Source: JBMHDN01 sp049889355
Lineage (GTDB): Bacteria > Pseudomonadota > Alphaproteobacteria > Puniceispirillales > Puniceispirillaceae
DNA length: 61,061 nucleotides
NCBI GenBank assembly: GCA_049889355.1
Contig: JBMHDN010000006.1
Coordinates: 1-61,061, forward strand
Direction: 5' to 3'
How positions within the stretch are numbered: position 1 is the stretch's first letter; every line of letters starts with the position of its first letter. Made by a program: the position numbers and the translations under genes. The notes under the pieces are model-generated. The model was not told where the DNA came from, did no database searches, and was given only the letters and a program-made list of their open reading frames with translations. Positions 17,493-24,669 of the stretch are shown here, piece after piece.

Positions 17493-19394
17493 ATGGAGCT
17501 CAGCTGGCAGGCTAATCCTGCGACCTATGACCGCCAGTCTGTCCGATATTGGCGCCTCAGCCTGATTGGCCCAGAAGGGGTGCGCACATCTCATAACGCC
17601 GCCCAGATGCATTTTCTCCTAAGCCCGGCTCTTGCCGGCAGATGGCAGCTGCAAATCCAGGCCATAGGCTGGCATGGCCAGCGCGGGGCGGCGGCATCCA
17701 CCCGCTTTAAGGTCAAGCCAGATGCGGCCAGCCTGCCTGCACCCACCGCGATCGCCCTGAAGGCTGGCCCTCAAAATCTGGCATTGAGCTGGGCTATTCC
17801 GGCGATTGACGGCATTGCGCTATATCAAATCTGGCAGGTGGATGCCAAAGATAAGCCGACCCGCTTGCTGCTCTCGACACCGCAAAACGCGGCTTTACTC
17901 ACTGGTCTTACCGCTGGCACGGCCTATCGTTTGCGCCTGCGCTACCAGCGTATCACCGGTCTGATGTCTGATTTTGGAACCACCTATATCGGCACGCCTC
18001 TTGCAGCGCATGCAGGCCAGAAAGGCGATAAAGGCGATATGGGCGATACTGGTGATAAAGGTGATAAAGGTGATAAAGGTGATAAGGGCGATACGGGCGA
18101 TACGGGCGATAAAGGCGATAAGGGCGATACGGGCGATAAGGGTGATAAGGGGGATACAGGCGATACGGGTGATACGGGTCCGGCCGGCACACCCGGTACA
18201 CCCGGCTCACCCGGCACACGGTTTTTCACAGCCAGTGCGACCAGTGCCACCTGGCAGGATACAGCCGCAAAAAAGGCAGTCAAAACTGCGGCTAGCAGGG
18301 ACCCTGTAACCGGCGATATAGCCACCTTGCGTCATGCGGCCTCTGGCTGGCTTGAAACCCGCATATGGTCTGGCAGTGCCTGGCAAGCCGCTGGCCAGAC
18401 CTTGGATGGTACGATGCTGTTTTCAGGCAGTGTTGGGGCCAGCGCACTTAATCTGGATGGCACCAGCCTGACAGCTTCTGCCTCAGGCGCGTTGCAGGTC
18501 AAGGCGATCACCGCCGATAAAATCACCAGCGGCCAGCTCAGCTCGTCTAATTTTGCGAAATCGAAAAAGGGCTTCAGCCTCAACCTGTCTGGTGATGCAG
18601 AATTTAACCAGGTGCGTTTGCGCGGCACACTCACCTCATCACGTGTTGAGAGCGGGATATTGGTCTCCCCAAAACTGGTTATCCCGACCAAGGCTGGCGG
18701 GCGTTTTTTAACCAGCCTACAGCCCCGCATCCTAACCCCCAGCACGGTTGCCCTATCCAATTATACCCTCACCGCTGGCCCGCTAATTATTACAGAAGAT
18801 ATTTTCAGCCAGCTTCTGGATGATGCCAGCAAGCCGATTTTAATAGCAGCAGATCGCAAAGGAGATAACGCTGCCCGCACCCAGAATGATCATTACAGCC
18901 GGCTCTACAGCACCGCCCCCAAAATCACCTTGAAATTGCGTTATACCCCCTACAGCTTTACCAATAATTGGGGGCAGGGGGTACGCTCGCTCAGCCTGCG
19001 CTTTAGTATCCGGGCCAAAGCCTCTGGCCAAACCGGCACAGTGCTGGCCACCAGCCCTCTTATCAACACCAATAATTACACCGCCCGCAGCTATCAGAGC
19101 TATAGCGCCAATTTCAGCGTATTGAAAAGCAGCAGTTTTCAGGGGTTAATCGCCCTTCATCTGGTGCGCAAAACAAAAATGCGCCCGGGCTATAGCAGTG
19201 CCAGTTCAGGCTATACCGACGATTTCAGCCTGACCCTGACTGCCCAGCCCATATTAAATCCATCTACCGCACTGACAAACCAGCCGCTTTATCTCGAACT
19301 TTATATCAAACCGGTCCTCAGCAAGAGCTTCACCCGCCCGTTTCTGCAGACCCTGGCCAACAGCCTGACCTTAGAGATGACCCATCTCAGCTGA
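17493..19394 (+). CDS. Protein J, C-terminal part: FN3, collagen-like and tip regions
   Basis: The downstream continuation of gpJ. The frame is open from 17373, directly after the amber codon; the first ATG is 17493, with no good ribosome-binding site, so independent translation is doubtful. WRLSLIGPEGVRTS to AGRWQLQIQAIGWHGQRG matches the first fibronectin III domain of lambda gpJ, and a second FN3-like domain follows (APTAIALKAGPQNLALSW). Then come 23 Gly-X-Y triplets (18015-18221), an ALNLDGTSLTASASGALQVKAITADKITSGQL region typical of tail tips, and a beta-rich end that probably bound the receptor. Confidence 0.75.
   Translation: MELSWQANPATYDRQSVRYWRLSLIGPEGVRTSHNAAQMHFLLSPALAGRWQLQIQAIGWHGQRGAAASTRFKVKPDAASLPAPTAIALKAGPQNLALSWAIPAIDGIALYQIWQVDAKDKPTRLLLSTPQNAALLTGLTAGTAYRLRLRYQRITGLMSDFGTTYIGTPLAAHAGQKGDKGDMGDTGDKGDKGDKGDKGDTGDTGDKGDKGDTGDKGDKGDTGDTGDTGPAGTPGTPGSPGTRFFTASATSATWQDTAAKKAVKTAASRDPVTGDIATLRHAASGWLETRIWSGSAWQAAGQTLDGTMLFSGSVGASALNLDGTSLTASASGALQVKAITADKITSGQLSSSNFAKSKKGFSLNLSGDAEFNQVRLRGTLTSSRVESGILVSPKLVIPTKAGGRFLTSLQPRILTPSTVALSNYTLTAGPLIITEDIFSQLLDDASKPILIAADRKGDNAARTQNDHYSRLYSTAPKITLKLRYTPYSFTNNWGQGVRSLSLRFSIRAKASGQTGTVLATSPLINTNNYTARSYQSYSANFSVLKSSSFQGLIALHLVRKTKMRPGYSSASSGYTDDFSLTLTAQPILNPSTALTNQPLYLELYIKPVLSKSFTRPFLQTLANSLTLEMTHLS
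18015..18221 (+). repeat. Collagen-like Gly-X-Y coding repeat
   Basis: Twenty-three consecutive Gly-X-Y triplets, mostly GDK and GDT, ending in GPA-GTP-GTP-GSP-GTR. At DNA level this is a 9-bp periodic tract (GGCGATAAA-type units). Collagen-like rods are common spacers in phage tail fibres, and the tract is prone to slippage. Its perfect frame shows no decay in this part. Confidence 0.92.
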
Positions 19395-19421
19395 ATATAT
19401 CCCTGAAAGCACCGCCCGAAT

Positions 19422-19838
19422 ATGACCAAAAACATGACCAAACAACCCCGCATTCAGCCCTACGAGCTGAACCGGCCTATTCGCCTGCCTGCAAATTGCG
19501 GCGGCATTGTGATCAGCGCCATTGACGATAATCAGGTGAGCCGCTGGCTGGCGCATCTGTTGGCCCAAAGGCTGGAGAGGCGCGCTGCGCGCCACCGCCA
19601 CATACCGGTCATTTTAGATCTCGGCCTCTATCAACCATCAGACCCAGACTGGCTGCCGCCTTTTGAGCCGCCGCCCACATTATCTGCCGCTGAACAGCGG
19701 CCGATATCGGTCATTTTACTCTGCTCGGCACAGTGTTCTGCTCCGCAAATCGCTGCCGCCACCCAGCATTTGGGGCGCTGGTTTTCAACCCCTGACAGGC
19801 CAGCACGCCTTGAGATGCGCCTCTTCACCCGTCTTTAA
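19422..19838 (+). CDS. Uncharacterised phage-region protein
   Basis: A 138-residue protein I do not recognise. It starts MTKNMTKQPRIQPYELNRPIRLPANCGGIVISAIDDNQVSRWLAHLLAQRLERRAARHRH; the C-terminal half has an alternating beta/alpha look (ISVILLCSAQCSAPQIAAATQHLGRWF). No signal peptide or membrane segment. No ribosome-binding site is visible, and the second in-frame ATG (19434) is an alternative. It lies between gpJ and the lysis genes, where phages often code small tail or regulatory accessories. Confidence 0.5.
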   Translation: MTKNMTKQPRIQPYELNRPIRLPANCGGIVISAIDDNQVSRWLAHLLAQRLERRAARHRHIPVILDLGLYQPSDPDWLPPFEPPPTLSAAEQRPISVILLCSAQCSAPQIAAATQHLGRWFSTPDRPARLEMRLFTRL

Positions 19839-19940
19839 CCGCCCCAGAAAAATAACCGCTCTAGAAAAATAAACGCCCTGGAAAAATAACCGCCCCAGAA
19901 TAATAACCGCCCCAGAAAAATAAACGCCCTGGAAAAAGGA
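19839..19940. repeat. Six-unit 17-bp tandem repeat ending in a ribosome-binding site
   Basis: Six contiguous 17-bp units of type CCGCCCCAGAAAAATAA start right after the stop codon of the preceding gene. They alternate between CCGCCCCAG-type and ACGCCCTGG-type forms. The last unit (19924-19940) has changed to ACGCCCTGGAAAAAGGA and so supplies the AAAGGAG of the gene starting at 19947. Each unit also carries a TAA stop. Confidence 0.92.
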
Positions 19941-19946
19941 GATTTT

Positions 19947-20126
19947 ATGACACAACGCAAAATTGACATGCTGGTTGAACGCCTGAACCAGCTGCAGCTG
20001 GATGTAGAACGCCGATTTGGCCAGCTGCGTTCCGGCCTGTTGCTGATCAGCCTGATTGTGCTGGTCTCCATCGGTCAGGATAGCGTCATTGGCCAAATCC
20101 TCCTGCCGATTGTCAGCTCGAAATGA
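19947..20126 (+). CDS. Small single-TM phage protein
   Basis: A 59-residue ORF with a strong ribosome-binding site (AAAAAGGAGATTTT). Residues 1-32 form an amphipathic, coiled-coil-like helix (MTQRKIDMLVERLNQLQLDVERRFGQL is its core). Residues about 33-50 are a membrane segment (GLLLISLIVLVSIG). It lies directly before the holin and lysozyme genes. A lysis accessory or antiholin role is plausible by position only. Confidence 0.65.
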   Translation: MTQRKIDMLVERLNQLQLDVERRFGQLRSGLLLISLIVLVSIGQDSVIGQILLPIVSSK

Positions 20127-20160
20127 GGCTGATCTCCCCCTTCAAACAAAGGAGAATATC

Positions 20161-20568
20161 ATGATACTCACCCCCTTTTTATCGGTTGTTGCAGAGGCTG
20201 GCATTTCCTGGGTCAAAGCCAGATCAGCTGAACGCCAGAGCCTGTCCAAAGCAAGGTCGCAGCGCGTCCTGATGGCGGCGAAAACCGAGGCCAGCTGGGC
20301 AGAATATATGGCCCATGCTTCTGCCAGCGGCTGGAAAGACGAGGCCTGGACTTTATGTTTCATCGCCATCATTGCCGCTTGCTTCATCCCAGCGACCCAG
20401 CCTTATGTGCTGCAAGGTTTTGAGATGCTGGATAAAACACCCCCCTGGTTTCAATGGGCCGTCTTGGCGTCTATCGGGGCCAGCTTTGGTTTGCGTGGCT
20501 TTGACCGGTTCCAGCGCCGGCACCCGCCTAAAATGGAGGCCCGCCAAAAGGCTTCTGAAAATGACTAA
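20161..20568 (+). CDS. Holin-like protein (GTA/3TM-holin type)
   Basis: A 135-residue protein with a charged N-terminal half and two clear membrane segments: WTLCFIAIIAACFIPATQPYVL (about residues 60-81) and WFQWAVLASIGASFGLRGF (about 97-115). The arrangement, with a PPWFQW turn between the helices and an arginine-rich tail, resembles the holin family described for gene-transfer-agent release and its phage relatives. The ATG at 20161 follows AAAGGAGAATATC. It overlaps the lysozyme start by 8 bp, the usual holin-endolysin coupling. Confidence 0.7.
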   Translation: MILTPFLSVVAEAGISWVKARSAERQSLSKARSQRVLMAAKTEASWAEYMAHASASGWKDEAWTLCFIAIIAACFIPATQPYVLQGFEMLDKTPPWFQWAVLASIGASFGLRGFDRFQRRHPPKMEARQKASEND

Positions 20569-20983
20569 TCAGCCAGATAGCACAGCCTTGCGTGCAATGC
20601 TGATCCGCCATGAAGGATACCGCACCCACCCTTATCTCGACACGGTGGGCAAAATCACCATCGGGGTAGGCCGCAACCTGTCTGATCGCGGCCTCAGCGC
20701 AGCTGAAATTGAGTTCTTGTTGAATACAGATATCGCCATTGCGATGGAGGATTTAAGCCTCTATCTGCCGGCCTGGCGCGGCTTGCCAGCTGAAATGCAA
20801 CTGGCCTTGATTTCCCTGTCCTTCAATCTGGGGCGCAAACGGCTTTTCGGCTTTAAAAGGCTGAAAAAAGCTCTACAAGAAAAAGACAGGCTAGGGGCCG
20901 CGGCTGAATTGCTGGACAGCAAATGGGCCGATCAGGTCGGCAAACGCGCTGTCCATATGGCAGCTTTATTGCGCGGCGATTAA
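20561..20983 (+). CDS. Phage lysozyme, GH24 (T4 type)
   Basis: A 140-residue muramidase expected to cut the MurNAc-GlcNAc bonds of peptidoglycan after release by the holin. The catalytic triad is intact with exactly the T4 spacing: Glu18 (IRHEGYR), Asp27 (YLDTVGK) and Thr33 (KITIGVG). The rest of the fold follows (LALISLSFNLG, then FKRLKKAL). There is no signal peptide, so it depends on a holin. It is the last gene of the phage-derived block, overlapping the holin gene. Confidence 0.92.
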   Translation: MTNQPDSTALRAMLIRHEGYRTHPYLDTVGKITIGVGRNLSDRGLSAAEIEFLLNTDIAIAMEDLSLYLPAWRGLPAEMQLALISLSFNLGRKRLFGFKRLKKALQEKDRLGAAAELLDSKWADQVGKRAVHMAALLRGD

Positions 20984-21024
20984 ATCTAAGGGGTTTTTTA
21001 CCAGGGGTTTTTGCCAGGGGTGTC

Positions 21025-22080
21025 TTAATGGTCACGATTGGCTGAAAAAGCAGCCGCATCTGCCAGCGCATCTTTCAAGACCCCATCGGGGAGCATATCC
21101 AGGGCTGCGATCGCCAGACCAACCGCCTTATCAGCTTGTGCGCGTGTATCGGCAACCACCTGATATTTGGCACATAGACCAAGGGCGGTTTCAAAATCGC
21201 CCTCTTCTGGGTTTTGCAAGGCACGAGACCAGAAGGCGCGTTCTGCTGCATCACCTTTTTCATAGGCCAGCAGCACCGGCAGGGTGATTTTGCCTTCGGC
21301 GAAATCATCACCTTGATTCTTGCCTGTATCGGCAAGGCTCATATCATAATCCAGCGCGTCATCCATCATCTGAAAGGCCATGCCCAGCTGCATGCCATAG
21401 CTGTGCATCGCGCGGCGCAAAGCCATATCGCCGCCGCCCACACGCGCCCCAGCTTCTGCCGCCGCGGCAAATAAAATCGCGGTTTTGCCTTCAATGACGC
21501 GCAAATAATCGGCAATCGAGCTCTCAGGCTGGCCTTGCAGAGTCATTTGCAACACCTCGCCTTCTGTGATCCGGGCCGAAGCAGAAGATAGCAAATCCAG
21601 CACGGTGATATCGCCTGTCTGGACCATCAGCTCGAACGCACGGGCAAATAGAAAATCGCCGACCAACACGCTGGCTTCATTGCCCCAGAGCGCATTGGCT
21701 GTATCACGCCCCCGGCGTTGTTCAGACTGGTCTATCACATCATCATGCAGCAAGGTGGCATTATGGATGAACTCCACTGCCGCTGCCAGATAGAGTGCGC
21801 TGTTATCTGATGAGCCAGCTTGTTCCGCCTTCATTTCGCGGGCGGCCATAAAACCGGCCAATACCAGCATCGGGCGAATACGCTTGCCGCCAGCTGCGAT
21901 GAGATGCCCGGCTAGCTCTGGGATCAGCGGCACATCTGATCCCATTTTCTCTAAAATCACCTGGTTAACGGCACGCATCATCTCTTCAGTATGGGTGATT
22001 AGCGGCGTAATTTGCGGCACCGGCTGGCGCGTATCTGCTTGTATTTTTTGGTTGCGCTGGCTGGACATCAGATAAGGCAT
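21025..22080 (-). CDS. ispB: Polyprenyl diphosphate synthase (octaprenyl/decaprenyl type)
   Basis: Trans-prenyltransferase that extends allylic diphosphates with isopentenyl diphosphate to make the ubiquinone side chain. First aspartate-rich motif LLHDDVIDQSEQRRG, second GMAFQMMDDALDY, with the GGKRIRPML substrate-binding stretch near residue 70. The 351-residue length is normal. An internal start at residue 5 (MSSQRN) is possible. It faces the lysis genes, so it forms the right boundary of the phage block; there is no tRNA or direct repeat at the junction. The exact chain length cannot be read from the sequence. Confidence 0.92.
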   Translation of the reverse strand: MPYLMSSQRNQKIQADTRQPVPQITPLITHTEEMMRAVNQVILEKMGSDVPLIPELAGHLIAAGGKRIRPMLVLAGFMAAREMKAEQAGSSDNSALYLAAAVEFIHNATLLHDDVIDQSEQRRGRDTANALWGNEASVLVGDFLFARAFELMVQTGDITVLDLLSSASARITEGEVLQMTLQGQPESSIADYLRVIEGKTAILFAAAAEAGARVGGGDMALRRAMHSYGMQLGMAFQMMDDALDYDMSLADTGKNQGDDFAEGKITLPVLLAYEKGDAAERAFWSRALQNPEEGDFETALGLCAKYQVVADTRAQADKAVGLAIAALDMLPDGVLKDALADAAAFSANRDH

Positions 22081-22239
22081 TCCAATTTATAAATCTGGTG
22101 ATCTGCTAAATAGGCCAGCCACTGCCGCTCGGCAAGAAAAAACCACCATATCATCTGCACGCGGCTGTGTTTTTATCTTCTGGTAGCACCCGCATGGCAA
22201 GGCTGGCGACTTGCCCCTTTTTATGGCAGGTTAGAGGGC

Positions 22240-22455
22240 ATGAAATGTATCGTGCGCACCACCAACCCTGTCAGGCTGACCTATCTTCAGTCTTTATTGT
22301 CGGCTGAAAATGTGCCGATGATGGTGTTTGATCAGCATATCTCAGCCCTTGAAGCGGGCATCGGAGCGTTTCCGCGCCGGCTGATGGTGGCAGATGGCTA
22401 TGAGGCCGTGGCCAAACGCATTTTAGGGGATGCAGATGAACTCTATGATGACTGA
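22240..22455 (+). CDS. DUF2007-family protein
   Basis: A 71-residue protein with the DUF2007 pattern: MKCIVRTTNPVRLTYLQSLLSAENVPMMVFDQHIS, then RLMVADGYEAVAKRILGDA. The fold resembles PII-like signal-transducing domains, but members have no firm function. It lies 9 bp before the methyltransferase gene and is a conserved alphaproteobacterial partner of it. It is divergent from ispB, as in many alphaproteobacteria. Confidence 0.85.
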   Translation: MKCIVRTTNPVRLTYLQSLLSAENVPMMVFDQHISALEAGIGAFPRRLMVADGYEAVAKRILGDADELYDD

Positions 22456-22464
22456 CCCGATATC

Positions 22465-23298
22465 ATGACAGATAGCATCCAGCCCCCACAACCACCTGTG
22501 AACACAGCGCAGACAGACACCAAAACTGGTTTGCCTGACCTGCCGGATATCGCGCTGACCACGGATTATATTTTCAACAAACAGCTTTGCCTGCGTCAAC
22601 CTGAAACAGGCTATCGCTTTGGCACAGATGCGGTAATGCTGGCGGCTTGCATCCCGGCTGTGGGCGGCCGGCTGTTGGATATGGGGGCCGGGGTTGGGGC
22701 GGTGTCGCTGGGCGCCGCATGGCGCCTGCCGGATCTCGCCATCACCGCGGCGGAAACAGAGCCTGATATGGTCCAACTGCTCAAGCATAATATCGCGCTC
22801 AATCAGATGGACCAACGCATCAGGCCTTTGCATGCGGATATCACCAACCTGCCGCCTGTCTTGAATAATTCTTTTGATCAGGTGGTGGCCAACCCGCCCT
22901 ATCATCACCCCGCTGGTATGCGGCCCAGCTCGCGCCGGCGGGCCTTGGCCCATATTGGCGATGGGCCCAGCCTGACAGATTGGGTGAAGGCTGGCCTCAA
23001 AGCGCTCAAGCCAAAAGGTCAGCTCAGCTTTATCATCCGCGCGGATCGCGGCGATGAGGTAATAGCTGCTTTACGCATAAATGGCGCAGGCGAGATTTTG
23101 CAATTTCCCCTCTGGTCTTATCCCTCCAGCCCGGCGATACGCCTGATTATCACCGCCCGAAAAGGCGTGTCTGGCCCTTCTGCTTTGCTGCCAGGGCTGG
23201 TGTTGCACCATGCAGATGGGTCTTTGACCTCAGAATGTGCACAGGTTATGACAGGTCAGGGGCTGGTCTTGGCGCATCCGGCTAGACCAAAAAGATGA
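22465..23298 (+). CDS. TrmN6-like tRNA1(Val) adenine-N6 methyltransferase
   Basis: A 277-residue class I SAM methyltransferase. GYRFGTDAVMLAACIP is the family signature; the SAM loop is LLDMGAGVGAVSLGAAW and the amino-methyltransferase motif is VVANPPYHHPAG (NPPY). The Escherichia relative methylates A37 of tRNA1(Val). The N-terminal about 30 residues are an extension. It sits between DUF2007 and the S49 peptidase, a recurring alphaproteobacterial trio. Confidence 0.85.
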   Translation: MTDSIQPPQPPVNTAQTDTKTGLPDLPDIALTTDYIFNKQLCLRQPETGYRFGTDAVMLAACIPAVGGRLLDMGAGVGAVSLGAAWRLPDLAITAAETEPDMVQLLKHNIALNQMDQRIRPLHADITNLPPVLNNSFDQVVANPPYHHPAGMRPSSRRRALAHIGDGPSLTDWVKAGLKALKPKGQLSFIIRADRGDEVIAALRINGAGEILQFPLWSYPSSPAIRLIITARKGVSGPSALLPGLVLHHADGSLTSECAQVMTGQGLVLAHPARPKR

Positions 23299-23337
23299 AA
23301 ATCGAAAACAGACTGATCAATAGGTGAGACAATAAAA

Positions 23338-24195
23338 ATGAGATTTTGGGGATTTTGGCGCGCCTCTTTTTGGACAGGTAAATCAGCAATGGTGCCAGTT
23401 GTGCGCCTCGAAGGGGTCATCGCAGCCTCTGGACGCGGTGTAAGGCGCGGGCTGTCGCTAGCATCTGTTGATGCCCAGCTTAAAAAGGCTTTTTCCACGA
23501 AAAAGGCAGCAGCTGTCGCACTGATTATCAATTCACCTGGCGGCTCGCCTGTCCAGTCTGATTTGATCGCCAAACGGATTCGCAGCCTCGCCAGCAAATA
23601 TCAATTACCAGTCCTGGCTTTTGTTGAGGATGTGGCCGCCTCTGGTGGCTATTGGCTGGCCGCTGCCGCAGATGAAATTTATGCCTCTGATGCCTCTATT
23701 GTCGGGTCTATCGGGGTGGTCTCAGGTGGCTTTGGTTTTCCGCAGGCCTTGGAAAAATTGGGGATTGAGCGCCGGCTCTACACATCTGGTAAATCAAAGG
23801 CGATGCTAGATCCTTTCTCGCCAGAAAAGCCAGAAGAAGTGGCCCGTTTAAAAGAATTGCAAGAAGATATCCATGCGCAATTTATCGCCTATGTTCAGCA
23901 ACGCCGCGGCGGCAAGCTGAATGGCGAGACAGAAGAGCTGTTTTCCGGGGCCTTCTGGACAGGGCGCAAAGCACGTGAATTGGGGCTGGTTGACGGTGTT
24001 GCAGATTGCCACAGCTTTTTAAAACAGCGTTTTGGCGAGGAGGTGCGCCAGATGCATATCGCCCCGAAACGCAAATTATTTGGCGAGGGCGGCTTTGGTC
24101 TTGGCAGTGCTGGCCAAAATATGGGCACAGGTCTGGCAGACCAGCTGATCTCCACCGCAGAAGAACGTGCCTATTATGCGCGTTTTGGGCTTTGA
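23338..24195 (+). CDS. S49-family signal-peptide peptidase (SppA/SohB-like)
   Basis: A 285-residue serine protease of the short SppA type. The nucleophile serine lies in DVAASGGYWLAAAADEIYAS, the general-base lysine in YTSGKSKAMLDPFSP, and the oxyanion region in INSPGGSPVQSDLIAK. The N-terminus has a weak hydrophobic start (MRFWGFWRASFW) rather than a clear signal peptide. The likely role is clearing signal peptides or other membrane-bound fragments. It is co-directional with the two genes upstream and the zinc-ribbon gene downstream. Confidence 0.88.
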   Translation: MRFWGFWRASFWTGKSAMVPVVRLEGVIAASGRGVRRGLSLASVDAQLKKAFSTKKAAAVALIINSPGGSPVQSDLIAKRIRSLASKYQLPVLAFVEDVAASGGYWLAAAADEIYASDASIVGSIGVVSGGFGFPQALEKLGIERRLYTSGKSKAMLDPFSPEKPEEVARLKELQEDIHAQFIAYVQQRRGGKLNGETEELFSGAFWTGRKARELGLVDGVADCHSFLKQRFGEEVRQMHIAPKRKLFGEGGFGLGSAGQNMGTGLADQLISTAEERAYYARFGL

Positions 24196-24276
24196 TTTTT
24201 CTGTGCCAGCAAGTAAACAAAACAGGCAAAGCAAGCTGGCGAACAGCGAAGTGAATGAGAGCGGGGTTGAGCCATC

Positions 24277-24480
24277 ATGTTAATGAAAATTGGGGTATTG
24301 CTGGTCATTCTCTGGGCTGTCTGGACAGGCTTTCGCTTGCTGGAGAGGCGTGCCAAAAGCGGGGCTGTGAAACAAGCATCTAAAAAACCAGATGCGGTGG
24401 ATATGACCGAATGCCATCAATGTGGCGCCTGGGTGGCCAAGACAGGCTGTAATCGCACCTCTTGCCCGTTGCGCTCCTGA
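24277..24480 (+). CDS. Membrane-anchored zinc-ribbon protein (PP0621-like)
   Basis: A 67-residue protein with an N-terminal membrane segment (residues about 3-21, IGVLLVILWAVWTGFRLLE), a basic linker, and a C-terminal four-cysteine cluster CHQCGAWVAKTGCNRTSCPL. The CxxC plus C-x5-C arrangement resembles the PP0621 family of small bacterial zinc ribbons. Function is unknown. It follows the S49 peptidase gene by 81 bp. Confidence 0.7.
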   Translation: MLMKIGVLLVILWAVWTGFRLLERRAKSGAVKQASKKPDAVDMTECHQCGAWVAKTGCNRTSCPLRS

Positions 24481-24507
24481 TAGCGATGCCGCTCAAATCA
24501 GCCCTCA

Positions 24508-24539
24508 TATAGGCATGATTTTTTATAGGCATGATTTTT
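24508..24539. repeat. 16-bp direct duplication
   Basis: TATAGGCATGATTTTT occurs twice in tandem (24508-24523, 24524-24539) between the zinc-ribbon gene and the glyQ promoter. It looks like a recent slippage duplication. Confidence 0.85.
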
Positions 24540-24590
24540 CTGGCTTTGTTGCAAATCGCCGCAGGACATATAAACACCGTTGCCTGCATG

Positions 24591-24619
24591 TTGATTTTCC
24601 CCCCTTTGCTGGTTATCTT
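24591..24619 (+). promoter_or_regulatory. Likely sigma-70 promoter of glyQS
   Basis: TTGATT (24591-24596), 17-bp spacer, TATCTT (24614-24619), about 50 bp before the glyQ start. No T-box or glycine riboswitch pattern was seen. Confidence 0.55.
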
Positions 24620-24669
24620 GCGACAAGCCTAAATAAGCCATTATCCTGCCTGTCTGGCATCTAGGAGCG

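Noticed and set aside
17953..18325. Minus-strand and other-frame ORFs over the collagen tract
   Set aside because: They are low-complexity mirror readings of the 9-bp repeat (SPLSPL-type or RPYRPY-type) inside the real gpJ frame.
19839..19940. CRISPR array
   Set aside because: The 17-bp units are contiguous with no spacers, and there are no cas genes.
11037..20983. Gene transfer agent
   Set aside because: The holin resembles GTA holins, but there are no portal, capsid or complete terminase genes, and the tail-tip genes are lambda L-K-I-J types.
10926..21024. Attachment sites flanking the prophage
   Set aside because: Left and right borders share no convincing direct repeat, there is no tRNA at either end, and no integrase gene is present.
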